A stretch of 64,000 bases of DNA, from the NCBI RefSeq assembly GCF_025369935.1, contig NZ_CP104467.1:6641001-6705000 (forward strand), in the 5' to 3' direction. Of the stretch, positions 52,729 to 61,185 are shown piece after piece. This stretch comes from Paenibacillus andongensis. GTDB lineage: Bacteria; Bacillota; Bacilli; Paenibacillales; NBRC-103111. The position numbers and the translations under genes were made by a program. The first letter of the stretch is position 1. Each line of letters starts with the position of its first letter. Below the pieces are notes generated by a model. The model did no database searches and was not told the origin of the DNA. It was given only the letters and a program-made list of their open reading frames with translations.

Positions 52729-54411
52729 TTATCTTGCTGTAGTTTGAGCTGGATCGAGGACAAACCAGACTTTTCCTACATTTTGCCCAGTAGTATCGCC
52801 AGGGTTGTGATCTTTGATCCAGTAGTAAAGAGGCCAGCCTTTATATGTGCTTTGTTTCGTGCCATCGTTTCGAGTAAGGGTACCGAAATCGCTTGCGGTA
52901 AGATCCGCCGAAACCGTAAGATTCGCATCATAGAAGATCGGCCAGTTCACCAAACATTGGCCAACGCAAGAATTAGGATCCGCTTTATCTTTTGTGAACA
53001 AGTACAAAGCCATGCCGTTTGCGTCCACCAAATACGTGCCAAGAGCATCGGATTTACTTGTTTTTACGGATGTATTCGTCGCCTTAGTTCCACTGAATTT
53101 CGCAGGATCAATTACGTACCAGACTTTACCAACATCCTGGCCTAATGTATCTCCCATTTTCTTATCATCCACCCAATAGTACAGAGGGAAACCCTTGTAT
53201 GTGGTCTGCATTTTGCCATCTGCGCGAATGAGCGTGCCGAAATCTGCAGAGTTGACTCCCGTTGGAGGCGCAATGTTCGGTGCGTAGAATAATGGCCATT
53301 TCTCCAAGCATTTGCCGGAGCAATTGCTGACGCCCTTCGTATCTTTATCGTAGTAGTAAAGTGCCATGCCGTTTGCATCTGTCAAATAATTGCCTAGATC
53401 GGCTTTGGTACCAAGCGCCACGCCGCCGTTTGAGGGCTTAATAACGAACCAGACCTTACCAACGTTATCTCCTGTTGTATCTCCGGCTTTTTGATCCTTA
53501 ACGAAGTAGTATAAAGGCCAGCCCTTATAGGTCAATTGTTCTTTGCCGTCAGCGCGCACGAACACTTTGAAATCCGCTGCGCTAAACTCCGCAGGAACCG
53601 TGAAATTATTGCTGTTAAAAATCGGCCAGTTGGCCAAACATTGACCTACACATGAATTCACATCCGCAGCGTCTTTGGTAAAATAGTAAAGCGTCATTCC
53701 TTTGGAATCCGTCAGATAACTACCCAACGTATCACTTTGCTTCAAGCTGAGTTCTTCGTTCTTCAGCACATCGAGCTTAGTCGCACTGATTTTACCTTTA
53801 TCCGTCAAATCGGCGCCTAGCGTTTTCGCAGTTCCTTTGATAGGCACCTTCAACGCTTCGATAGTTGCTGTAGCAATATGTAAGTTTTTGAATTGCTTCA
53901 CATTGGCAATCTTCGATAAGCCATTTTTTGCGGCAAAGGTAAATACGTTCGCGTACTCAAAATCTGTTCCTTGCATGTAACCTAGCGATTCCAACAAAAC
54001 CTTGTAATACTGCTGCGCTGTAATTCCTGATAGCGGTTCGAATTTATCATCGCCGGTTCCTTGCCAGCCTAGGCTCGGGTTCGCTTTCAAATAACCTAGA
54101 ATTGCTTGGTTCTCTTTGGAAACGCTGCTAGCATCCTTGAAGCTCGTTGTTCCGGTAAAAGCTAACGCTTCGGCTTCCAAACCTTTTAATCTTAGGGACA
54201 TCACCGCGGCTTGCAGCCTTGTTGTTGGCTTGTTTAAGTATTCTGCCGTCAGCCCACTGCCCTCTCCTTGGAGGATACCAAGATCCCCTGCTATATCCGT
54301 TTCGGATTTGACCTTCAGAGGCTCAGCCGCAGCTGCTGATAGAGCCGTCACTCCCGCCATAAGTCCTAGTAACACTAGGGAAGATACGAATACTTTTTTA
54401 AAATTACCCAT
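52729..54411 (-). CDS. Secreted protein with three COG4315 (YxFWYxxD) repeats
   Basis: A 560-residue exported protein with a signal peptide ending near ALSAAAA (residue ~28). Residues ~40-210 contain a region with SLH-like phrasing (TRLQAAVMSLRLKGLEAEA). Then come three ~100-residue modules of the secreted-repeat family (lipoprotein_15). Each has two Tyr-aromatic-x-x-Asp motifs (LYYFTKD/LYYFVKD, LYYYDKD/LYYWVDD, LYLFTKD/LYYWIKD) and a Cys pair before NWP or KWP (SCVGQC, NCSGKC, SCVGQC). The family is often next to ECF sigma/anti-sigma genes; its function is not established. There is no lipobox Cys, so it may sit in the wall or be released. Confidence 0.85.
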   Translation of the reverse strand: MGNFKKVFVSSLVLLGLMAGVTALSAAAAEPLKVKSETDIAGDLGILQGEGSGLTAEYLNKPTTRLQAAVMSLRLKGLEAEALAFTGTTSFKDASSVSKENQAILGYLKANPSLGWQGTGDDKFEPLSGITAQQYYKVLLESLGYMQGTDFEYANVFTFAAKNGLSKIANVKQFKNLHIATATIEALKVPIKGTAKTLGADLTDKGKISATKLDVLKNEELSLKQSDTLGSYLTDSKGMTLYYFTKDAADVNSCVGQCLANWPIFNSNNFTVPAEFSAADFKVFVRADGKEQLTYKGWPLYYFVKDQKAGDTTGDNVGKVWFVIKPSNGGVALGTKADLGNYLTDANGMALYYYDKDTKGVSNCSGKCLEKWPLFYAPNIAPPTGVNSADFGTLIRADGKMQTTYKGFPLYYWVDDKKMGDTLGQDVGKVWYVIDPAKFSGTKATNTSVKTSKSDALGTYLVDANGMALYLFTKDKADPNSCVGQCLVNWPIFYDANLTVSADLTASDFGTLTRNDGTKQSTYKGWPLYYWIKDHNPGDTTGQNVGKVWFVLDPAQTTAR

Positions 54412-54588
54412 GCTCGATTACTCCTCCTTAAATTTTTCTATTTAAGGTAACGAAGTGGAGATGCAAGCGGTTTTATGAATAGTGTAGAGGTGGGGAATTT
54501 TTTTAAGTGACTATATAGTTATGGCAAAAGCTCAGAAACGACTTCTCAATCTCCAAACGCCAACTCGCTCTCTCGATTCGTACAAAAA
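54412..54588. other. Upstream region of the repeat-protein gene
   Basis: Carries AAGGAGGAG before the start and the candidate ECF promoter at 54449-54472. Between ~54473 and 54588 I see no other feature. Confidence 0.4.
54449..54472 (-). promoter_or_regulatory. Candidate ECF-sigma promoter of the repeat-protein gene
   Basis: On the minus strand AACC (54469-54472), 16 bp, CGTT (54449-54452), about 40 bp before the start codon. The AAC/CGT layout suits ECF promoters; with one example it is only suggestive. Confidence 0.3.
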
Positions 54589-54620
54589 GCCACCCCACCG
54601 TCAAAGACGAATGGGATGGC
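54589..54620 (-). terminator. Terminator of the nitroreductase gene
   Basis: On the minus strand GCCATCCCA and TGGGGTGGC pair (one G-U) around a 14-base loop, followed by TTTTTG. Confidence 0.75.
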
Positions 54621-54661
54621 CCCTTTTTATAAGGATGAATTAATGGCTAATCTTACATTTC

Positions 54662-55261
54662 TTATTGAAAAAACTTCACGCGGTCTTCAAGTGGTTGGAA
54701 CTCTTTATCGCCCGGTGTAAAGGTTGGTTTACCAAAGGGCATTTGGGCAAGCAGCTTCCACTCGCTTGGAAGGTTCCACGTTTGTGCAACTTCCTCGTTA
54801 ATCAAAGGATTATAGTGCTGCAGTGATGCACCAAGACCTTCTTGCTCCAGTGCCGTCCATACTACAAATTGCAGCATGCCTGAGGATTGGTTGGACCAGA
54901 TCGGGAAATTGTCAGCATAGGTAGCAAATTGTTTTTGCAGATTCTGTACTGTTGTCTCATCTTCAAAAAATAACACTGTTCCATACCCGCTTTTGAAACT
55001 ATCGATACGTTCTTCCGTTGGCGCGAAGCTGTCAGCAGGTACGATCTTTCTCAGTGTTTCCTTCGTCATGTTCCACAATTTATCGGATTGCTCGCCGAAT
55101 AATACAACAACTCTTGCGCTTTGTGAGTTAAAAGAGGACGGTGTATGTTTCACAGCCTCGTTCACGATTTCTTGGATACGTTCATTCGAAACGACCACGT
55201 CTTTGCTCAGTCCATAGTACGTACGTCTTTCTTTTACTGCAGCTAAAAATGAGTTACTCAT
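54662..55261 (-). CDS. Nitroreductase-family flavoprotein
   Basis: A 199-residue FMN-dependent oxidoreductase. The start FLAAVKERRTYYGLSKDVVV holds the Arg-rich FMN phosphate contact, followed by VKHTPSSFNSQSARVVVLFG and the late ALEQEGLGASLQHYNPLI. The lengths and motifs fit small nitroreductases such as YodC/YdgI. It may reduce quinones or nitro compounds; the ring-cleaving dioxygenase gene 3 kb away has a related detoxification theme, but the two are not in one operon. Confidence 0.88.
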   Translation of the reverse strand: MSNSFLAAVKERRTYYGLSKDVVVSNERIQEIVNEAVKHTPSSFNSQSARVVVLFGEQSDKLWNMTKETLRKIVPADSFAPTEERIDSFKSGYGTVLFFEDETTVQNLQKQFATYADNFPIWSNQSSGMLQFVVWTALEQEGLGASLQHYNPLINEEVAQTWNLPSEWKLLAQMPFGKPTFTPGDKEFQPLEDRVKFFQ

Positions 55262-55495
55262 ATTTATCTCTCCTCTGCTTCTATCTTCTGATAGAATAAG
55301 TTTTTATTTACAAATAAGAATTAACTTCCACTTGATATGTTACTTACTATTTATTATTAACTTTTGTAAGTATCATATGAATCCATCTTTTTGTCAAGCA
55401 AAATTTCATTAATTTTCAACTGGTCTTCGAAGTTTGAGATCCATCCCCACGGGGAATAATCGGATGTAAATCCATATCAGGAGGGACGAATTTTC
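55262..55495. other. Divergent region between nitroreductase and LigD polymerase
   Basis: AT-rich promoter region. It holds the inverted repeat at 55341-55372 and, at its right end, the AGGAGG ribosome binding site of the polymerase gene. Confidence 0.4.
55341..55372. promoter_or_regulatory. Inverted repeat, candidate operator of the nitroreductase gene
   Basis: TACTTAC-N18-GTAAGTA. Related TACT/AGTA repeats are bound by quinone-sensing DUF24/HxlR regulators (YodB, CatR) upstream of Bacillus nitroreductase genes. Spacing differs from the published boxes, so the match is tentative. Confidence 0.35.
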
Positions 55496-56380
55496 ATGGC
55501 GGTCTCAACCAAAGGAACGCTGCTCGTGGAAGGGCATGAGCTGACGATTACGAACCCGAACAAACTTTTATGGCCTGAAACGGGCATTACCAAAGCCGAT
55601 TATCTCGCTAAATTGACCGAGTTGTCGCCTTACCTGCTGCGCTATTGCCGTAATCGCCACTTAACAACGATTCGTTTCCCAAACGGGTATAATGAAAAAT
55701 CCTTTTATCAAAAAAATGCCCCCGATCCGGTACCAAGCTTCGTGAAGCTGGCGCCGCTGGATGGCATTAATTATATCAATCTAGACTCGTTACCCACCCT
55801 GATATGGCTGGGAAATTTGGCATGTTTGGAGTTTCATCCTTCCTTCCACCGAATTGGTGAGACGCTGCCCGCAGAATGGGTGATCGATATCGATCCTTCG
55901 CTAGAGGAAGAGCCGCGTATTATGGAGGCTGCCCATATCATTGGAGAAGTGCTCGATTCCCTGCATATTCAGTCGGTTCCCAAAACCTCAGGCGCTACAG
56001 GTGTTCAAATCTACATCCCTATTCAACATGGCTACACATTTGAACAGCTTCGCCGTATCGGTCATTTTATTGGCGCCTTTGTCGTGAAGAAGTATCCCAA
56101 TCTTTTTACCATCGAAAGGTTCAAGAAAAATCGTGGCGACAAAATTTACGTAGACTACCTACAGCACTGGTATGGAAAAACATTATCCGCGCCTTATACA
56201 CCACGCGCCAAAAAGGACGCCTCTGTTTCCACCCCCCTGTTATGGAAAGAGGTTGAGCTGCGCCCTAGTATTCGAGATTTCAACTTACATACGGTGATGA
56301 ACCGTTTGAGAACGTATGGCGACCTCATCGAGAAGGTCCCTCCACAAAATTTGAACGCCATTTTAGAGCGTCTCACATAG
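55496..56380 (+). CDS. LigD-type polymerase/primase (standalone)
   Basis: A 294-residue polymerase of the archaeo-eukaryotic primase superfamily, used in Ku-LigD end joining to fill gaps and add nucleotides. The metal-binding WVIDIDPS (Asp131, Asp133) is intact; TNPNKLLWPETGITKADYL near the start, FPNGYNEKSFYQKNAPD, and SGATGVQIYIPI are family signatures. AGGAGGG precedes the ATG. In many bacteria this is one domain of LigD; here the ligase is a separate gene about 12 kb to the left, next to Ku. Confidence 0.93.
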   Translation: MAVSTKGTLLVEGHELTITNPNKLLWPETGITKADYLAKLTELSPYLLRYCRNRHLTTIRFPNGYNEKSFYQKNAPDPVPSFVKLAPLDGINYINLDSLPTLIWLGNLACLEFHPSFHRIGETLPAEWVIDIDPSLEEEPRIMEAAHIIGEVLDSLHIQSVPKTSGATGVQIYIPIQHGYTFEQLRRIGHFIGAFVVKKYPNLFTIERFKKNRGDKIYVDYLQHWYGKTLSAPYTPRAKKDASVSTPLLWKEVELRPSIRDFNLHTVMNRLRTYGDLIEKVPPQNLNAILERLT

Positions 56381-56409
56381 ATTTCGCAGCCTCTAACGGA
56401 ACTTCACTA

Positions 56410-57846
56410 TTAGAATAAAGGGGATAATAATCGGGCAATGACTTCCTTCCCCTTTTCCACGCGGGACCTCTTCTCAAATTGGGCTAATTTCAGCTCAACA
56501 CTCTCCTTTAAATCCATTAAAAAGTCAGCCTCTAAGCGCTTAATTTCATCCTTATTAAACATCACAGCATTCAATTCAAAGTTGCTAAAAAAGCTGCGCA
56601 TATCTACGTTCGCCGTACCTACTGTAGCCATCAAATGGTCAATGATCATGACCTTGGCGTGCATGAAGCCTTTGCGATATAGATAGAACTGTACCCCCGC
56701 CTGCATCAGCTCAAGCAGATACGATCGCGATGCGTACTGAACGATTTGGGAATCTGATTTATAAGGGAGAATAATACGGACATCGACACCGCTGATTACC
56801 GCAGTTTTGAGTGCCATCGTGATACTGGGATCTGGAATAAAGTATGGCGTAGTCATGTAAATTCGCTTCTTAGCCGCTATAATACCTGCAAAAAACATTT
56901 CCTGAATAGCATCCCAGTGGGCATCTGGACCGCTTGCAATAACCTGGACCAACGAGGCTTGCGGTTCATGATGCTCAGGAAATAACGTTTCTTCAACCAA
57001 CCGCTCCCCGCTAACGAACATCCAGTCTGTCATAAAGGTCATCTGCAAGTAATACACCGCATCACCGTGCAGCATGAGATGGGTATCCCGCCAGAAACCA
57101 AGCTTTGGATCTTTCCCTAAGTATTCATCGGCAATATTAATACCGCCAACGAACCCCACCAAACCGTCAACGACAATAATCTTTCGATGATTGCGATAGT
57201 TCATTCGTTTATCGAAGAATGCAATGAGCGGACGCAAGAAAGGATGCACTTCAACCCCGGCTTGCTTAAATTTATTTATGTAAGCTGCAGAAAGCGTATA
57301 ACTCCCCACCCCGTCATAAATCACTCTGACCTTGACACCCTCCTTCGCCTTACGAATCAGAACTTCTTGAAATTTCACACCGGTTTCATCATGTCTAATG
57401 GTATAAAATTCAAAATGGATATGATTTCTCGCCTGTTCAATCGCCTTTATCATAGCTTCGTAAGTGACTTCCCCATTCGTCAGCACTTCAACCCGATTCT
57501 TGAGCGTAATGGGTGACCCCGGTATATTATGAAGCAGTCCACAAAGACGCGGCTCATCAAAGAGCTGATAATTCTCCGCATTATTCGCAATCGCAGCCGA
57601 TTCCTTATACATCCATTGATGTTTAATTTCATCCATTTTGCGACGTCCTCTGCGCCGAACCATTTTCCTTTGGGTATATTCCTTAGCTAAGAAATAGTAC
57701 ATGATAAATCCGATAATTGGAAAAATAAACAAAACGAGCAGCCAAGCTACCGTTTTAGCTGGCCGTTTGTATTCACCGATCAGAATCGTCGCGGTCTGAA
57801 AGATGAATAGCAGTAGTAGTATGACAACCCACAACAATAGCTCCAT
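56410..57846 (-). CDS. cls: Cardiolipin synthase
   Basis: A 478-residue phospholipase-D-superfamily enzyme that makes cardiolipin from phosphatidylglycerol. Two N-terminal transmembrane helices are followed by two HKD motifs: HRKIIVVDGLVGFVGGINIAD and HAKVMIIDHLMATVGTAN, the second split by its loop. The ATG at 57846 gives the usual N-terminus MELLLWVVILL; GAGGAG is very close to it. The frame also runs up to an ATG at 57915, and a TTG at 57837 is possible, so the exact start is open. Confidence 0.92.
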   Translation of the reverse strand: MELLLWVVILLLLFIFQTATILIGEYKRPAKTVAWLLVLFIFPIIGFIMYYFLAKEYTQRKMVRRRGRRKMDEIKHQWMYKESAAIANNAENYQLFDEPRLCGLLHNIPGSPITLKNRVEVLTNGEVTYEAMIKAIEQARNHIHFEFYTIRHDETGVKFQEVLIRKAKEGVKVRVIYDGVGSYTLSAAYINKFKQAGVEVHPFLRPLIAFFDKRMNYRNHRKIIVVDGLVGFVGGINIADEYLGKDPKLGFWRDTHLMLHGDAVYYLQMTFMTDWMFVSGERLVEETLFPEHHEPQASLVQVIASGPDAHWDAIQEMFFAGIIAAKKRIYMTTPYFIPDPSITMALKTAVISGVDVRIILPYKSDSQIVQYASRSYLLELMQAGVQFYLYRKGFMHAKVMIIDHLMATVGTANVDMRSFFSNFELNAVMFNKDEIKRLEADFLMDLKESVELKLAQFEKRSRVEKGKEVIARLLSPLF

Positions 57847-58041
57847 CTCCTCTACCGATTTCCCCGGATTTCTTGTTCTGATAGCTTTTGCCAAGGACTT
57901 CTCATCTATACCCATCCTTCAATCTGGACTGGGCCGAATAAAATTTTCCAACTTTCGTAATAAAATCCTTTCATTTTGAGAAAAATATGAAACGCATTCC
58001 TATAATCTTCATCCAGATTGCGACAGGAGGGCCCAGGCGCA

Positions 58042-59718
58042 ATGGTTAAAGCATCCAAACAATTGATGAAAAGTATCCTGCGTAAACGCCCGTCAGACAG
58101 GCTCGGTGAGAATGATGAGCAATCGGAGCTTATTGATTCGCTTGACTATCACTTCATCGAAGAACTTAAGCAAACTAAACTATCACTTCTTCTACATGAA
58201 AACCATGAATTTATTAAAGCCATGTTTCAGGACTGCTCTGATGTCGTCGTCCGTGAATTCGAGATCGAGCCACACATTCCGGCACTGCTTCTCTTCGTTG
58301 ATGGACTAACCAGCACCCAACTGCTCAACGAAACGATGAAATCGTTAATGATTCTGGGTGGCGGCCAAACAGCAATTGACCGCATCGTAGGCACGATACT
58401 GCCGGTGTCTCAAACACAAATCTCCGATAATTACGGAGACCTGCTCGTTTCTGTTTTGGGCGGGGATACCGCCCTGCTCGTGGAAGGCAACGCGAAAGCC
58501 ATTCTGCTTGGTATTCGCGGTACAGATAAGCGCTCCGTTGGCGAGCCGGAAACGGAAACTGTCGTGCGCGGACCGAAAGAAGGGTTCGTGGAGAGCATTC
58601 GCACGAACACCTCGATGATCCGCCGCAAATTGAAAACGCCTAGACTCAAGATGAAATCCATGAGTGTTGGCAAAGAAAGCAACACCAATCTCGTCGTCTG
58701 TTATCTCGACGACTTGGCCATGCCCTCCCTTGTTGAGGAAGTGGTCAAGCGGATTGAACAAATCAAAATCGATGCCATTTTGGAATCAGGCATGCTTGAA
58801 GAACTCATCCAAGATGATGCGTATTCGCCCTTTCCACAGATCCAATATACAGAACGGCCAGATGTTGTTGCCAGTGCTCTCCTGCAAGGACGAGTGGCCA
58901 TCCTCGTTGATGGCACCCCCTTTGCACTAATCGTCCCTTTCGTATTTATACAGGTTATGCAAGCGAGTGAGGATTATTATGAACGATTCCAAATCGGTAC
59001 ACTATTACGCTTGCTGCGATACATCTTCTTGTTTCTGTCGCTCACGGCACCTGCTTTGTATGTGGCTATTACGACGTACCACCATGAACTACTGCCGACA
59101 ACACTGATGTTAAGTGTTGCCGCCGCCCGTGAAGCGATTCCGTTCCCAGCCGTTGTTGAAGCGTTCATCATGGAAATTACCTTCGAAGCCTTACGCGAAG
59201 CAGGCATCCGATTGCCCAAAGCGGTCGGCTCCGCTGTCTCCATCTTGGGTGCGCTCGTTGTTGGTCAAGCTGCTGTTCAAGCCGGCATCGTATCCGCACC
59301 GATTGTCATCGTCGTATCTATAACCGGGATTGCTTCGTTTACCATCCCGCGTTATAACGGTGCAATCGCTATTCGGATGCTGCGTTTTCCTTTTCTGATC
59401 GCTTCCTCTATATTCGGTTTCTACGGGATCATCTTCTGCTTGGTGATTTTATTCGGACACATGGCGAATTTACGTTCCTTCGGTGTGCCGTATTTATCTC
59501 CATTAGGACCGCTATCAGCTGGAGACTTGCAAGACTCGCTGGTTCGCTCTCCTTGGTGGGCGATGGAGAAACGTCCTGCATTTATGGCGATTCAAGACAC
59601 TCAGCGCATGGATAGCAAGCTGCCTCAGCAAATCAAGGAGGACGGAGGCATAGACGGAAGCAGAATTCAGCATGAGCATAAAGCGAGTGAGGAGGGCAAT
59701 TCAAATGACTCATCATAG
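58042..59718 (+). CDS. GerA-family spore germination receptor A subunit
   Basis: A 558-residue A subunit of a nutrient germinant receptor. The N-terminal ~250 residues are soluble with the family segment LLFVDGLTSTQLLNETMKSL and SVLGGDTALLVEGNAKAI. The membrane half has about five helices, with RYIFLFLSLTAPALYVAITTYH and the PFPAVVEAFIMEITFEALREAG core. A Gln/Glu-rich charged tail closes it. It starts at the ATG at 58042 after AGGAGGG and overlaps the GerC gene by 14 bp. It would sit in the inner spore membrane with the B and C subunits. Confidence 0.93.
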   Translation: MVKASKQLMKSILRKRPSDRLGENDEQSELIDSLDYHFIEELKQTKLSLLLHENHEFIKAMFQDCSDVVVREFEIEPHIPALLLFVDGLTSTQLLNETMKSLMILGGGQTAIDRIVGTILPVSQTQISDNYGDLLVSVLGGDTALLVEGNAKAILLGIRGTDKRSVGEPETETVVRGPKEGFVESIRTNTSMIRRKLKTPRLKMKSMSVGKESNTNLVVCYLDDLAMPSLVEEVVKRIEQIKIDAILESGMLEELIQDDAYSPFPQIQYTERPDVVASALLQGRVAILVDGTPFALIVPFVFIQVMQASEDYYERFQIGTLLRLLRYIFLFLSLTAPALYVAITTYHHELLPTTLMLSVAAAREAIPFPAVVEAFIMEITFEALREAGIRLPKAVGSAVSILGALVVGQAAVQAGIVSAPIVIVVSITGIASFTIPRYNGAIAIRMLRFPFLIASSIFGFYGIIFCLVILFGHMANLRSFGVPYLSPLGPLSAGDLQDSLVRSPWWAMEKRPAFMAIQDTQRMDSKLPQQIKEDGGIDGSRIQHEHKASEEGNSNDSS

Positions 59719-60880
59719 GCGTCTTTTCGTGTTTGGGATGATGATTACCCTCATGCTCACATTCCTGACAGGCTGTTGGGATCGTACCGAAACCAATGAT
59801 ATCGCCTTTGTGCTCACCTCCTCCATTGATCTAGAGGACGACGGCAAGTATCGCGTTACCTATATGTTACCCCTCCCCGGTTCTATGGGCGGCGCAAGCG
59901 GAGGTGGAGGTGGCACGAGCGGAGGTGGCAAAAGTTACTATTTAGATTCGGAAGTCGGTACGACGATACGCGAAGCGATGAGCAAACTGCAGATGCGAAT
60001 GTCGCGCAGACTATTTCTGTCCCATCGGCGTACGATCATCATTGGCGAAAAGCTTGCCAAAGCAGGCATCGGTATCAAATTTGACGATGCGGTGCGCTCA
60101 CCGGAGAGCCGGCTGACCTCCTTTCTCGTCGTAACGAAGGGCAAAGGCTATGATCTGCTTAACACGGAGCCCAAGTTTGAACGTTTTCCCTCTGAAGTCA
60201 TTCGGGAAATAACCAAATCGCGCCTCGCGATGGCGACATCCACGAAAGATATTGGCCTTGCGCTTAGCTTTAACAGTGATCCAATTTTGAGTTACCTCGA
60301 ACCCAAGGAATCCCAAGGAAGCAAGCAGCCCTCTCAAGAAATTCAGTTAGTCGGCTATGGTCAGTTCAAAGGAGACCGAATGGTTGGCATTTACAAGAAC
60401 CAGGAGGCGAATGGACTCATGTGGCTGAGAAACTATGTGAGAGAGCATCTTCTCACTTTTCCGTTCGAATCAGGCAAAGATATCTCCATTCTAGTTAAGG
60501 AAGGACATACCGAAATCAAACCTATCCTGCAAGGGGACAAGGTCATCTTTGATCTCAACTTAGAGGCTAAAGGGGTCATTGGTGAAGATTTATCCGAACA
60601 AGATCTTAACAAGCCGGAGGCCATCCACAAGGTGGAACGTAAATTCGCAGAGCAAGTGAAGAAATGTGTCCAAGCTGCCATTAAGCAAATGCAAAAAGAA
60701 GGGACCGACTCAGCGCAACTGGGATTAATGATTTGGAGAAGTCATCCTAATACATGGAACAATGGTTTAAAAGAACGGTGGCGTGAGGTGTTTAAAGAAG
60801 CTGAATTCCGCATCAAGGTGGAAGCTTCCATCACCGAAACCGGTCTTATCAATCAGAATGTGACGAAAGATGGGAGATAG
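59705..60880 (+). CDS. Ger(x)C-family germination lipoprotein
   Basis: A 391-residue C subunit of the germinant receptor. The lipoprotein signal ends at LTGC (Cys near residue 24) followed by WDRTETNDIAFV, the family opening. A Gly/Ser-rich loop (GGASGGGGGTSGGGKS) is unusually long. The rest matches the three-domain GerC fold, with RRLFLSHRRTIIIGEKLAKAG and a C-terminal WRSHPNTWNNGLKERWREVF. The start is the ATG at 59705, nine bases after GGAGG. Confidence 0.93.
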   Translation: MTHHRRLFVFGMMITLMLTFLTGCWDRTETNDIAFVLTSSIDLEDDGKYRVTYMLPLPGSMGGASGGGGGTSGGGKSYYLDSEVGTTIREAMSKLQMRMSRRLFLSHRRTIIIGEKLAKAGIGIKFDDAVRSPESRLTSFLVVTKGKGYDLLNTEPKFERFPSEVIREITKSRLAMATSTKDIGLALSFNSDPILSYLEPKESQGSKQPSQEIQLVGYGQFKGDRMVGIYKNQEANGLMWLRNYVREHLLTFPFESGKDISILVKEGHTEIKPILQGDKVIFDLNLEAKGVIGEDLSEQDLNKPEAIHKVERKFAEQVKKCVQAAIKQMQKEGTDSAQLGLMIWRSHPNTWNNGLKERWREVFKEAEFRIKVEASITETGLINQNVTKDGR

Positions 60881-60882
60881 CG

Positions 60883-61113
60883 ATGAACAGCATATTTATA
60901 CTAAGTTTTCTTTTCGTTATGTTTGCAAGCCTTCTGATAGACCGCAAGGTACTTAAGCATCAGAAAAGCAATGTTAAGGTAACATATGGGCTAATTACCT
61001 CTATCACATTCGTACTCTTCATAACCAAATATTTACACATACGCATTCCAATGCCTTCGCGCTTCTTTATCCACACGGTCTCCCCTTGGTTTAGTCATTT
61101 AATGGGCATTTGA
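60883..61113 (+). CDS. Small membrane protein within the ger operon
   Basis: A 76-residue protein with two hydrophobic segments (IFILSFLFVMFASLLI and TYGLITSITFVLFITKYL) separated by a short basic loop. Its ATG follows the gerC-type stop by two bases, so it is translated as part of the operon. Small D-type proteins of similar size accompany some germinant receptors and adjust their output; I suggest that role by position, without sequence proof. Confidence 0.75.
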   Translation: MNSIFILSFLFVMFASLLIDRKVLKHQKSNVKVTYGLITSITFVLFITKYLHIRIPMPSRFFIHTVSPWFSHLMGI

Positions 61114-61185
61114 TTGCAAATGAGCATCAATAATTCAATGATTCAGTGATCAGCCCTTGAAGCAATCGAAAAGGCGGTGTCTTTC

